64,000 bases of DNA from Shewanella baltica (GTDB lineage: Bacteria > Pseudomonadota > Gammaproteobacteria > Enterobacterales > Shewanellaceae). The position numbers and the translations under genes were made by a program. The notes below the pieces were generated by a model. The model did not search any database and was not told the origin of the DNA. It saw nothing but the letters and a program-made list of their open reading frames with translations. The stretch spans positions 4,526,001 to 4,590,000 of the forward strand of contig NZ_UGYM01000002.1 in assembly GCF_900456975.1 (NCBI RefSeq), given 5' to 3'. Within the stretch, counting starts at the first letter, position 1. Each line of letters opens with the position of its first letter. This document shows positions 1 to 8,127 of the stretch, piece by piece.

Positions 1-219
1 AATGCACCAGAGCCCTCGGCTCAGGTTCAAACCCGAGTTGTTTAACGTCAGTTTAGCTAATTTTAATGTCCGTAACTTTGGTATGTGAATTGCTGTACTA
101 AGACATAAAAAAGCTTAGATAAAAGCAGAAAAGGCAATGACTTACTTATCACCAGCCGCCTAAATCTGCCCAGATACAGTAAAACAAGAAACAGCCAAAG
201 TACTGTTCAGGAACGCAAT

Positions 220-1896
220 GTGAGCACTCATTTGATGACCAATCAAACCCAAGAAGCGTTAAAACAAGCGCGGCAACAGGTGTTAGCGCAAACTCAGATG
301 CTGCAGAATCTGATCCCGCCGACCGTCAGCTACACCACCGAAGGCAATGTCCTCATTATCGGCCCAGAAGATCTGGCTCGCCTTGCCGCAGACAAATTGT
401 CCACTATGGCTCATCGCGTGATTTTAGCCAATGAAGCCATTACCAGCCAAGATGAAGCGCATCTTGAGCGCGTGATGGCGGCGGCAACCGATGTCGAAAG
501 TTACTACAACAAACTCATTGGCGTAAAAGGCTTTTTAGGCCAATTTCAAGTCAGTGTTGAACATCAAGATGGCGCGGCCGAACTCAGTTTAGTGTCGATT
601 CGTAAACCCCATTTCGATATCGTGCTCGATTTGAGCAGCACAGCTTGTTTGAACTTAGAAATGCTGCCACCCGGTTATTTCTATGTCGGCCAAGACACTG
701 AGAAACTCGAAGATGCCCTCGCGCAAATTCCCGATCTCGTCGGCCAATTCGATAAGCCTCGCTACGTCAAAATCAACCCAGATATTTGTGCCCATGACCG
801 CAATGGCATCAATGGTTGTAATCGTTGCCTTAACTTTTGCCCAGCCGATGCGATTAGTAGCGTGGCGAAGAAAATTGAAATCGACCCATACCTTTGCCAC
901 GGCGCGGGCAGTTGTACCAGCGCTTGTCCAACGGGTGCCATCAGTTACGATTTACCGACGCCGCAGGCCTTACATTCATATCTGAACAAAGTCGTTAGTC
1001 GTTTCCGCGAGCAAGCCCAAACCGCACCGGTGATATTGTTCCACGATAATGCCGTCGGCGCCGACTTTATTACCGACGATCTAGCGGGTGATATTATCCC
1101 CGTCGCCTTAGAAGAAATTACCGTTGCCAGCTTAGATCACTGGCTGTCGGTACTCGCATGGGGCGCGCGCCAAGTGCTGCTCCTTAATACCGACGCCACG
1201 GCGCCAACTCTTACGCAAATGCTTAAAGGCGAACTTTCTTTAGCCAACAGTATTTTAGATGAGATGGGTCAGCCGCAACGTATCAGCCTCATCGACCCAA
1301 GCATGCTTGCCGATTTAGATGCGATGCTCGATATCAGCTTAGATTGGCCCGTGATCGTGCCCGCTGCATTTGCCTCGACCACTAAACGCAACACACTATT
1401 TGAAGCGATAGATCATCTCAATAGCCAAGCGGGTGAAATCGATACTTGCCTTAGCCTCAACAACATTCCCTTTGGCAAAGTCAGCGTGAATGTCGAAAAG
1501 TGCACTATGTGTATGTCCTGCGTGGCGATTTGTCCAACCGTGGCATTGCAAGATGGCGGCGACAAACCTGCACTACACTTTATTGAGCAAAACTGCGTGC
1601 AATGCGGCTTATGTGAAGCGGCCTGTCCTGAAAAAGTGATAAGCCTAACGCCACAAATTAATTTTGATAAAGCTGCTCGTCAGCAACAACACACCCTGAA
1701 AGAAGAAGCTCCCTTCGAATGTATTCGCTGCGGCTCTCCTTTTGCGACCCAATCTATGGTGCATCGGATGCTGGATATGGTCGGCGCGCACAGCGCATTT
1801 TCTGCCAATATTGAGCGCTTGAAAATGTGTGGCGACTGCCGGGTAAAAGACATGTTTGAAGACATTCTTCAAGATCCTGAAAAGCAACTGCGATAA
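220..1896 (+). CDS. 4Fe-4S polyferredoxin of the formate dehydrogenase locus
   Basis: Protein of 558 aa carrying several cysteine clusters of the [4Fe-4S] ferredoxin type: one pair around residues 189-245 (including CNRCLNFCP and CTSACP), a second pair around 428-475 (CTMCMSCVAICP, CVQCGLCEAACP), and two CxxC pairs near the C-terminus (CIRC, CGDC). No signal peptide or membrane segment is seen, so it is probably a cytoplasmic electron-transfer protein. The frame opens with GTG at 220; ATG at 235 is an alternative and neither has a strong Shine-Dalgarno. It lies just upstream of a TorD-like chaperone and two formate dehydrogenase cassettes, which suggests a role in formate dehydrogenase maturation or electron transfer. 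The precise partner cannot be read from sequence. Confidence 0.8.
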   Translation: MSTHLMTNQTQEALKQARQQVLAQTQMLQNLIPPTVSYTTEGNVLIIGPEDLARLAADKLSTMAHRVILANEAITSQDEAHLERVMAAATDVESYYNKLIGVKGFLGQFQVSVEHQDGAAELSLVSIRKPHFDIVLDLSSTACLNLEMLPPGYFYVGQDTEKLEDALAQIPDLVGQFDKPRYVKINPDICAHDRNGINGCNRCLNFCPADAISSVAKKIEIDPYLCHGAGSCTSACPTGAISYDLPTPQALHSYLNKVVSRFREQAQTAPVILFHDNAVGADFITDDLAGDIIPVALEEITVASLDHWLSVLAWGARQVLLLNTDATAPTLTQMLKGELSLANSILDEMGQPQRISLIDPSMLADLDAMLDISLDWPVIVPAAFASTTKRNTLFEAIDHLNSQAGEIDTCLSLNNIPFGKVSVNVEKCTMCMSCVAICPTVALQDGGDKPALHFIEQNCVQCGLCEAACPEKVISLTPQINFDKAARQQQHTLKEEAPFECIRCGSPFATQSMVHRMLDMVGAHSAFSANIERLKMCGDCRVKDMFEDILQDPEKQLR

Positions 1897-1906
1897 GAGA
1901 TCCGCT

Positions 1907-2584
1907 ATGACCGAATCAGTAAGACAAGTTTCAGAAAACGATCAGTTGAGAGCCGATATCTATCAACTGTTAGCCGCCCTATTGCGCCGTCAGCCGAGTC
2001 CTGAACTGCTGCAATTTTTGGCCAATCTTGAAATCGATGCCAATGAAGACAACGAGATGACCAAAGCTTGGTTATCACTCCAACTTGCCGCCCAGCAGTT
2101 CAGCGATGAACAGCTTGAAGACGAGTATTTTGCGCTATTCCTCGGCGTAGGCTCTGGTGAAATCCTGCCCTATGGCAGCTGGTTTATGACAGGCTCCTTA
2201 ATGGACAAACCGCTGGCATTACTGCGCCAAGACCTAATGCAACTTGGATTTGAACGCGAAGACAACGTCAAAGAACCCGAAGATCATGTAGCCGCCCTGT
2301 GTGAAGTGATGGGAACCCTGATTCTAGAAGCGCCGAGCTATCGCCAACTGGCTTTTTACCAACGCCATATCGGCAGTTGGATTGGCCGCTTCTGCGACAA
2401 CTTAGCTAAGGCGCCCAGCGCTGCGTTTTACGCGACTGTCGCCCAGCTAGCAAAAGCCTTCTTTGAAATGGAAGCCAGTGCCTTTGAACAATTGAGCTTA
2501 GATATTCCTGTCAATTGCCCAGGCAGCGCCGACCTACAACCGGCCACCAGCGATTTAGCAAAACCAGTGGAATTAATGAACTAA
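1907..2584 (+). CDS. TorD/DmsD-family molybdoenzyme chaperone
   Basis: Predicted 225-aa all-helical cytoplasmic chaperone. The stretch EYFALFLGVGSGEILPYGSW, followed by a conserved helix ending LGF, matches the TorD family signature. Members of this family bind Tat signal peptides and help cofactor insertion into molybdoenzymes. I place the start at ATG 1907, 8 nt after AAGAGA; a longer in-frame reading would begin at 1856 inside the preceding gene. It follows the polyferredoxin by 10 bp and so is very likely cotranscribed with it. The two Tat-dependent FdhA proteins downstream are its obvious candidate clients (inference from context). Confidence 0.85.
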   Translation: MTESVRQVSENDQLRADIYQLLAALLRRQPSPELLQFLANLEIDANEDNEMTKAWLSLQLAAQQFSDEQLEDEYFALFLGVGSGEILPYGSWFMTGSLMDKPLALLRQDLMQLGFEREDNVKEPEDHVAALCEVMGTLILEAPSYRQLAFYQRHIGSWIGRFCDNLAKAPSAAFYATVAQLAKAFFEMEASAFEQLSLDIPVNCPGSADLQPATSDLAKPVELMN

Positions 2585-2599
2585 GACTAAGCTTAATAA

Positions 2600-2620
2600 T
2601 AGCGCGACATGTGCGCGCTA
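2600..2620 (+). other. Hairpin between the chaperone gene and the first fdh cassette
   Basis: TAGCGCG (2600-2606) pairs with CGCGCTA (2614-2620) around a 7-nt loop. No T-run follows, so this is at best a weak terminator or an RNA-processing structure in the 174-bp gap before the small Tat-signal gene. Confidence 0.4.
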
Positions 2621-2758
2621 GATATCAGTGCTAAATGGATTGAAACAGCGAAGGTGAAATCACACGCACCTTAGCAACAATAACGAAAGCTTAGGCTTTC
2701 ACAATAACCGAGGTGGTCGCCGTTTGTGCCACCTTATCCCGCAACACAAGGAGACACT

Positions 2759-2956
2759 ATGAAGAAGCCAGCTTCCGACATGGGCCGTCGTCAATTGCTC
2801 AAAGCATTGGCACTCGGCAGTGCGGCAGGCGCAGTGGTAACCGTGAGCAGTCAGGCGTTAGCCTCGACAAAAACGGCAGCAACCACAGAGCCTAAGAGTG
2901 AGAACTACCGCGAAACCGACCATATCCGTAACTATTATGCGTCGTTGAACAACTAA
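2759..2956 (+). CDS. Small Tat-signal protein of formate dehydrogenase region (copy 1)
   Basis: A 65-aa protein consisting largely of a twin-arginine leader (GRRQLLKA, then an Ala/Gly-rich hydrophobic stretch ending around SQALA) followed by a short polar tail ending in HIRNYYASLNN. This matches the family known as formate dehydrogenase region Tat target. Start ATG 2759 has AAGGAG five nt upstream; a longer frame from 2726 lacks a ribosome site. It sits 17 bp before fdhA copy 1 and a paralogue occupies the same position in the second cassette (7910). Its role is not established; it could be an exported accessory subunit or a maturation factor co-exported with FdhA. Confidence 0.8.
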   Translation: MKKPASDMGRRQLLKALALGSAAGAVVTVSSQALASTKTAATTEPKSENYRETDHIRNYYASLNN

Positions 2957-2973
2957 CCAGAGGAGAGTGTGTG

Positions 2974-5826
2974 ATGCGATTAACCCGCAAAACAGACCAG
3001 GTTGTCGAATCTAAAGCGCCAGCACTGGGTCTCAATCGTCGTCAGTTCTTAAAATCGGCAGGTCTTGCCACAGGTGGCATCGCTGCGGCGTCCATGCTGG
3101 GCACAGGCATGATGCGTAAAGCACAAGCCCAAGAAGACATAGGCCACAATGTTCCCACCGAAGTTAAACGTACCATCTGTTCTCACTGTGCCGTCGGTTG
3201 TGGTGTATATGCAGAAGTACAAAACGGCGTGTGGACAGGTCAAGAACCGGCATTTGACCATCCCTTTAACCAAGGCGGACACTGCGCGAAAGGTGCGGCA
3301 CTGCGTGAGCACGGCCACGGTGAAAAACGCCTGAAATACCCAATGAAGTTAGAAGGCGGCAAGTGGAAAAAGATCTCTTGGGATCAAGCGATTAATGAAG
3401 TCGGCGACAAGATGGAAGCGATTCGTCAAGAGTCAGGTCCAGATTCCGTTTACTTTATGGGCAGCGCCAAGTTTTCGAACGAACAAGCTTATTTATATCG
3501 CAAATTAGCGGCACTGTGGGGCACGAACAACGTCGACCATTCAGCCCGTATTTGTCACTCTACCACGGTAGCCGGTGTTGCTAACACTTGGGGCTACGGT
3601 GCGCAAACCAACTCGATTAACGATATCCGCCACACTAAGTGCATCATGTTTGTGGGTTCAAACCCAAGTGAAGCGCACCCAGTGGCAATGCAACATATTC
3701 TAGTCGCCAAAGAACGCGGCGCGAAAGTGATTGTTGTTGATCCACGTTTCACCCGTACTGCAGCGAAATCTGACGAGTACGTGCATATCCGCCCAGGTAC
3801 AGATATCCCCTTCATTTATGGCCTGTTATGGCACATTTTTGAAAACGGCTGGGAAGATAAAGAGTTTATCAAACAACGCGTATACGGCATCGAGCGTATC
3901 CGTGAAGAAGCCAAAAAATACACCCCAGAAGAAGTTGAACTGGTTGCAGGCGTGCCTAAGGCGCAAATGTACCGTGTGGCTAAAATGCTGGCCGAAACGA
4001 AACCCGGCACTATCGTTTGGTGTATGGGCGGTACTCAGCACCACGTCGGTAATGCCAACACCCGTTCATACTGTATTTTACAGTTAGCCCTTGGCAACAT
4101 GGGTGTTTCTGGTGGCGGTACTAACATCTTCCGTGGTCACGATAACGTGCAAGGCGCGACTGACTTTGGTTTGTTATTCGACAACTTACCCGGTTACTAC
4201 GGCTTAACGACTGGCGCGTGGGCTCACTGGTCAAATGTATGGGATCTCGATCCTAAATGGATTGCCAGCCGTTTCGACCAAGGTGAATACCTAGGCCAAA
4301 CACCACAAACCTCAGCCGGTATTCCTTGCTCTCGCTGGCACGATGGGGTGTTAGAAGATAAAACCAAAATTGCGCAGAAAGACAATATCCGTCTGGCGTT
4401 CTTCTGGGGACAATCGGTTAACACTGAAACCCGTGGTCGTGAAGTGCGTGAAGCATTGAACAAGATGGATACTGTGGTTGTGGTCGATCCTTTTCCAACC
4501 ATGGCAGGTGTTATGCACCAACGTAAAGACGGTGTGTATCTATTGCCTGCGGCGACGCAATTCGAAACCTATGGTTCAGTATCGGCCTCAAACCGTTCGC
4601 TCCAATGGCGTACTAAAGTCATCGAGCCACTGTTTGAGTCTCTGCCCGATCACATCATCATGTATAAGTTCGCTAAAAAATGGGGCGTTGAAAAAGAATT
4701 CTGTAAGCACATTCAAGTGAATGGCGAAGAGCCTTTGATTGAAGATGTGACCCGCGAATTCAATACCGGTATGTGGACTGTGGGTTATACAGGTCAAAGC
4801 CCTGAGCGTTTGAAAATGCACCAAGAAAACTGGGGCACTTTCGATGTCAATAATCTAACAGCACCCGGCGGCCCAGCTAAGGGTGAAGTCTACGGTTTAC
4901 CTTGGCCATGTTGGGGTACACCAGAGATGAAACATCCTGGTACCCAGATCCTGTACGATCAATCAAAACACGTGAAAGACGGTGGCGGTAACTTCCGTGC
5001 CCGTTACGGTGTTGAGCACGATGGCGTCAACATTCTTGCCGAAGGTTCTTTCTCTAAAGGCAGTGAAATTCAAGATGGTTATCCTGAATTCTCCGCCGAC
5101 ATGCTCAAGCAATTGGGTTGGTGGGATGAACTCACAGATGCAGAGAAAAAACGCGCCGAAGGCAAAAACTGGAAGACTGACATTTCTGGTGGCATCCAAC
5201 GTGTTGCGATCAAGCATGGCTGTATTCCCTATGGCAACGCTAAAGCCCGTTGTATCGTTTGGACTTTCCCAGATGATATCCCGAAACATCGCGAACCACT
5301 TTACACTCCTCGTCGTGACTTAGTCGCCAAGTACCCAACCTACGAAGACCGTATGGTTGCGCGTCTGCCGACCTTGTATAAGTCAATCCAAGATAAGGAC
5401 TTTACCCAAGGCTTCCCGCTGACGCTGACCTCTGGTCGTCTAGTGGAATACGAAGGCGGCGGTGAAGAATCCCGTTCTAACCCTTGGCTTGCTGAGCTGC
5501 AACAAGAAATGTTCATCGAGATGAACCCTGCGGATGCTGCGGATCGCGGCGTGCGTGACGGTGACAATGTCTTTGTACATGGCCCAGAAGGCGCCAAGAT
5601 CACGGTTAAGGCTATGGTGACACCGCGCGTTATTGCCGGTGAATGTTTTATGCCATACCACTTTGCTGGTGTGTTTGAAGGCGAAAGCCTAGCGAAAAAC
5701 TATCCTGAAGGCACAGTGCCTTACGTGATAGGCGAATCGGCAAACACCATTTTAACTTATGGCTACGACGTTGTGACTCAGATGCAAGAAACTAAGTCCA
5801 GCTTGTGCCAGATCAGCAAAGCCTAA
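2974..5826 (+). CDS. fdhA: Formate dehydrogenase catalytic subunit, copy 1 (Mo/W-bis-MGD)
   Basis: Protein of 950 aa that oxidises formate to CO2 in the periplasm. The Tat motif RRQFLK has its arginines at residues 22-23. A 4Fe-4S ligand set follows (C69, C72, C76, C104) and then the molybdopterin oxidoreductase domains. The active-site segment is RICHSTTV with Cys194 and His195, so this is a cysteine enzyme, where E. coli FdhF and FdnG have selenocysteine. GTG 2971 and ATG 2974 are both possible starts. I prefer ATG 2974: it gives MRLTRK, matching MKLTRK in the paralogue, equal lengths (950 aa), and good spacing from AGGAG. It heads fdhABC with an upstream Tat-target gene. Confidence 0.95.
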   Translation: MRLTRKTDQVVESKAPALGLNRRQFLKSAGLATGGIAAASMLGTGMMRKAQAQEDIGHNVPTEVKRTICSHCAVGCGVYAEVQNGVWTGQEPAFDHPFNQGGHCAKGAALREHGHGEKRLKYPMKLEGGKWKKISWDQAINEVGDKMEAIRQESGPDSVYFMGSAKFSNEQAYLYRKLAALWGTNNVDHSARICHSTTVAGVANTWGYGAQTNSINDIRHTKCIMFVGSNPSEAHPVAMQHILVAKERGAKVIVVDPRFTRTAAKSDEYVHIRPGTDIPFIYGLLWHIFENGWEDKEFIKQRVYGIERIREEAKKYTPEEVELVAGVPKAQMYRVAKMLAETKPGTIVWCMGGTQHHVGNANTRSYCILQLALGNMGVSGGGTNIFRGHDNVQGATDFGLLFDNLPGYYGLTTGAWAHWSNVWDLDPKWIASRFDQGEYLGQTPQTSAGIPCSRWHDGVLEDKTKIAQKDNIRLAFFWGQSVNTETRGREVREALNKMDTVVVVDPFPTMAGVMHQRKDGVYLLPAATQFETYGSVSASNRSLQWRTKVIEPLFESLPDHIIMYKFAKKWGVEKEFCKHIQVNGEEPLIEDVTREFNTGMWTVGYTGQSPERLKMHQENWGTFDVNNLTAPGGPAKGEVYGLPWPCWGTPEMKHPGTQILYDQSKHVKDGGGNFRARYGVEHDGVNILAEGSFSKGSEIQDGYPEFSADMLKQLGWWDELTDAEKKRAEGKNWKTDISGGIQRVAIKHGCIPYGNAKARCIVWTFPDDIPKHREPLYTPRRDLVAKYPTYEDRMVARLPTLYKSIQDKDFTQGFPLTLTSGRLVEYEGGGEESRSNPWLAELQQEMFIEMNPADAADRGVRDGDNVFVHGPEGAKITVKAMVTPRVIAGECFMPYHFAGVFEGESLAKNYPEGTVPYVIGESANTILTYGYDVVTQMQETKSSLCQISKA

Positions 5827-5852
5827 CCTACTTGATGAGGAGATAAGCCATT

Positions 5853-6449
5853 ATGGCAGTCATGAAATTTCTGTGTGACACCAAGCGCTGCATCGAGTGT
5901 AACGGTTGTGTCACTGCATGTAAGAACGAAAACGACTCCGCTCTCGAGTGGGGAATCCAACGTCGCCGCGTGGTGACGATTAACGATGGTCTACCTGGCG
6001 AAGCCTCTATTTCAGTGGCATGTATGCACTGTACTGACGCTCCCTGCATGGCCGTATGTCCGGCAGATTGTTTCTACCGTACCGAAGACGGCATAGTGCT
6101 ACACAACAAAGATACCTGTATCGGTTGTGGTTATTGCTTCTATGCTTGTCCATTTGGTGCACCGCAATTCCCGAAAAAGACTGCCTTTGGTAGTCGTGGC
6201 AAGATGGACAAGTGTACTTTCTGCGCCGGTGGCCCAGAAGAAACCTTCTCCGAAGCCGAGCGTAAAAAATACGGCGCCAACCGTATTGCTGAAGGCAAGT
6301 TACCTATGTGTGCTGAGCTTTGTTCGACAAAAGCCCTGCTCGCGGGTGATGCGGAAGTAGTATCCAATATCTACCGTCAACGTATGGCCTCTCGTGGCAA
6401 TCCTAACGTGATTTGGGGTTACAACCCCAAGACAGGTGAGATTAACTAA
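5853..6449 (+). CDS. fdhB: Formate dehydrogenase iron-sulfur subunit, copy 1
   Basis: Protein of 198 aa with four [4Fe-4S] cysteine clusters (beginning CDTKRCIECNGCVTACKNEN, then CMHCTDAPCMAVCP, CIGCGYCFYACPFGAP and CTFC...CAELC). It passes electrons from FdhA to the membrane cytochrome. There is no own export signal and no C-terminal membrane anchor, unlike the ~290-aa E. coli FdnH, so it is probably co-exported with Tat-bearing FdhA and held by FdhC, as in Wolinella. Start ATG 5853 follows GAGGAG. It lies 26 bp after fdhA. The C-terminus is nine residues longer than in copy 2. Confidence 0.95.
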   Translation: MAVMKFLCDTKRCIECNGCVTACKNENDSALEWGIQRRRVVTINDGLPGEASISVACMHCTDAPCMAVCPADCFYRTEDGIVLHNKDTCIGCGYCFYACPFGAPQFPKKTAFGSRGKMDKCTFCAGGPEETFSEAERKKYGANRIAEGKLPMCAELCSTKALLAGDAEVVSNIYRQRMASRGNPNVIWGYNPKTGEIN

Positions 6450-6459
6450 GCAGAGCGAG

Positions 6460-6481
6460 GGTTAGGGAGTCATCCCTAACC
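6460..6481 (+). other. Hairpin in the fdhB-fdhC gap, copy 1
   Basis: GGTTAGGGA (6460-6468) pairs with TCCCTAACC (6473-6481) around loop GTCA. It lies 10 bp after the fdhB stop and just before the fdhC ribosome site. No T-run follows, which points to mRNA processing or stability rather than termination (inference). The second cassette has a different hairpin in the same place. Confidence 0.55.
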
Positions 6482-6498
6482 TCTGGCAAGGAGTGAAA

Positions 6499-7527
6499 AT
6501 GTTAAACAAACAGTTAAACAAATCACTGCGCAGTCTGTTTGCTCTGTTGGTGCTCGTCATGGGATTGGGATTAGGTTCAGTAATGAGCGCAAGCCCAGTA
6601 CACGCAAGTGATCAGCAATCGAGTCAACAACAGGCGAAAGCGCAAACCAGCGATGCCGATCTTTGGCGGGCGGTAAAAGCAGGCGATGCCGGCTATACCA
6701 CTGCCAAAGGGATAGATACTGGGGTGTTGATTAACGTTGCCGGTAACCAAGGTAAAGAACTGAGAAACCAATATCTAACCCCGATTATGGCGTTGGCCGT
6801 TGTCGGTGTGTTCGGGGCTTTTTTATTGTTTTATCTGGTGAATGGTCCATCAAAACTCAGCAAGGGCTTTTCAGGCAAGTTAGTGGCGCGTTGGTCTAAG
6901 GCGGATCTGTGGATCCACTGGATCATGGCGAGCAGCTGCCTGACACTGATGTTTACCGGTTTAACCATAATGTTAGGTAAGCATGTTGTTCAGCCAATGT
7001 TAGGGCCTGATCTGTGGGCACCATTGATCTACGGCAGCAAAACCATCCACGATTGGGCAGGTCCCATCTTTATCGCGGCTTGGGCTGTCTGTGTGGTGAA
7101 ATGGATGCCGCTACAAACCTTCAAGATGTATGATTTGAAATGGTTTTTAGTGGTCGGTGGTTATATCAACTTTGGTCCATTCAAAGGTAAACACCCTGAC
7201 AGTGGTTTTGCTAACGCTGGTGAAAAAATGTGGTTCTGGACCCTGATGTTATTTGGTTTATTCATCAGTGTTTCAGGCATCATGTTGGTATTACCTGGCT
7301 TAGACTTGCCGCGTGAAGCCTCCATGGGCGCGCTACTGATCCACTCTATCAGCGCCATTATTCTGATTGCCTTTACCATAGTGCATATTTGGATGGCGAC
7401 CGTACTCAGCGAAGGCGGTATGGAGTGTATGAAGTCAGGCTATTGTGATGAAAACTGGGCAATCCAGCACCACAATCTCTGGTATGACGAAATCAAAGCC
7501 AACGGCAACTTAAAGTATAAAGACTAA
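6499..7527 (+). CDS. fdhC: Formate dehydrogenase cytochrome b subunit, copy 1
   Basis: Protein of about 342 aa. The N-terminal signal peptide probably cleaves after residues SPVHA; about 65 periplasmic residues follow, then roughly five membrane segments. The core is the gamma subunit of formate dehydrogenase, a di-heme b-type cytochrome that passes electrons to menaquinone; candidate heme histidines lie in WIHWIM, TIHDW and in the late helix IVHIW. ATG 6499 has AAGGAG five nt upstream and is preferred over GTG 6493, which overlaps that ribosome site. It is the last gene of the first cassette, ending at a strong terminator. Confidence 0.93.
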   Translation: MLNKQLNKSLRSLFALLVLVMGLGLGSVMSASPVHASDQQSSQQQAKAQTSDADLWRAVKAGDAGYTTAKGIDTGVLINVAGNQGKELRNQYLTPIMALAVVGVFGAFLLFYLVNGPSKLSKGFSGKLVARWSKADLWIHWIMASSCLTLMFTGLTIMLGKHVVQPMLGPDLWAPLIYGSKTIHDWAGPIFIAAWAVCVVKWMPLQTFKMYDLKWFLVVGGYINFGPFKGKHPDSGFANAGEKMWFWTLMLFGLFISVSGIMLVLPGLDLPREASMGALLIHSISAIILIAFTIVHIWMATVLSEGGMECMKSGYCDENWAIQHHNLWYDEIKANGNLKYKD

Positions 7528-7554
7528 GTTAAACCGCAGCTTTTAGGTCCTTAA

Positions 7555-7582
7555 AACACCCCGCCATGCGGGGTGTTCTTTT
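7555..7582 (+). terminator. Rho-independent terminator after fdhC copy 1
   Basis: AACACCCCGC (7555-7564) pairs perfectly with GCGGGGTGTT (7568-7577) around CAT, followed by CTTTT. Confidence 0.9.
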
Positions 7583-7909
7583 ATCAGCACTTCATTAGAT
7601 AATACAAAAACTTAACACCTGAAACTCAGTGATACAAAAAGCCGCCAACTCCCTGCTCCCAAGGGAGTTGCGAAACTATGAGCGAGTTAACGCTTTAAGA
7701 GAACGGCAGCCGATTTCAACACTGCAAACTGTCCTAGATCAATTCCTACTCAACCCTTTCCTACTATATTGCCGTCACGCGCGATGATTGATGGCAAACA
7801 AGATGATTTCATTATCTTTCCCACCGCTAATCTTCACTTTTTGATAACAAGATAAACCCCACAAAAAGCCGTGCGATCTCAAAACTAAACCCTAATTTCA
7901 GGAGTCAGC
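7583..7909. other. Intergenic region before the second fdh cassette
   Basis: No gene seen in 327 bp. It holds a 9-bp stem hairpin, CAACTCCCT (7646-7654) with AGGGAGTTG (7662-7670), not followed by T residues. It must also contain the promoter of the second fdh cassette, since the first one is terminated at 7555. I looked for FNR-like TTGAT-N4-ATCAA and found no convincing match. Confidence 0.5.
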
Positions 7910-8110
7910 ATGAAGCAGCAACCCAGCGATTTATCTCGCCGATCTTTGCTCAAAGCGCTCACCGTCGGCAGCGTAGCGGGTGCCACGATTGCCGCAACCG
8001 GCATGAGCGTGGCACAGGCCAGCGAGAGCAGCAAGGTAACCACCAAAGCGTCAAAGGGTTACCACGAAACTGCGCACATCAGCAGCTATTACAATAGCTT
8101 GCGCAGCTAA
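7910..8110 (+). CDS. Small Tat-signal protein of formate dehydrogenase region (copy 2)
   Basis: A 66-aa paralogue of the protein at 2759. It has a twin-arginine leader (SRRSLLKAL), a hydrophobic Ala/Gly stretch ending near VAQA, and a C-terminal tail HISSYYNSLRS resembling HIRNYYASLNN of copy 1. The start ATG is preceded by CAGGAG. It lies 17 bp before fdhA copy 2, the same spacing as in the first cassette. The conserved HI-x2-YY-x-SL tail suggests a selected function beyond the export signal (inference). Confidence 0.8.
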   Translation: MKQQPSDLSRRSLLKALTVGSVAGATIAATGMSVAQASESSKVTTKASKGYHETAHISSYYNSLRS

Positions 8111-8127
8111 TCTAGGAGAAGTCAGCG

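Noticed and set aside
13..40. GGTTCAAACCC resembling a tRNA T-arm near the left edge
   Set aside because: The flanking stem does not pair properly (two mismatches in five) and no acceptor, D-arm or anticodon arm is present; it is more likely a weak hairpin.
655..985. Overlapping open frames on both strands inside the polyferredoxin gene
   Set aside because: They are shadows of a well-supported gene with intact ferredoxin motifs.
7790..7860. FNR-like TTGAT motifs upstream of the second fdh cassette
   Set aside because: Neither candidate has the matching ATCAA half at 4-bp spacing.
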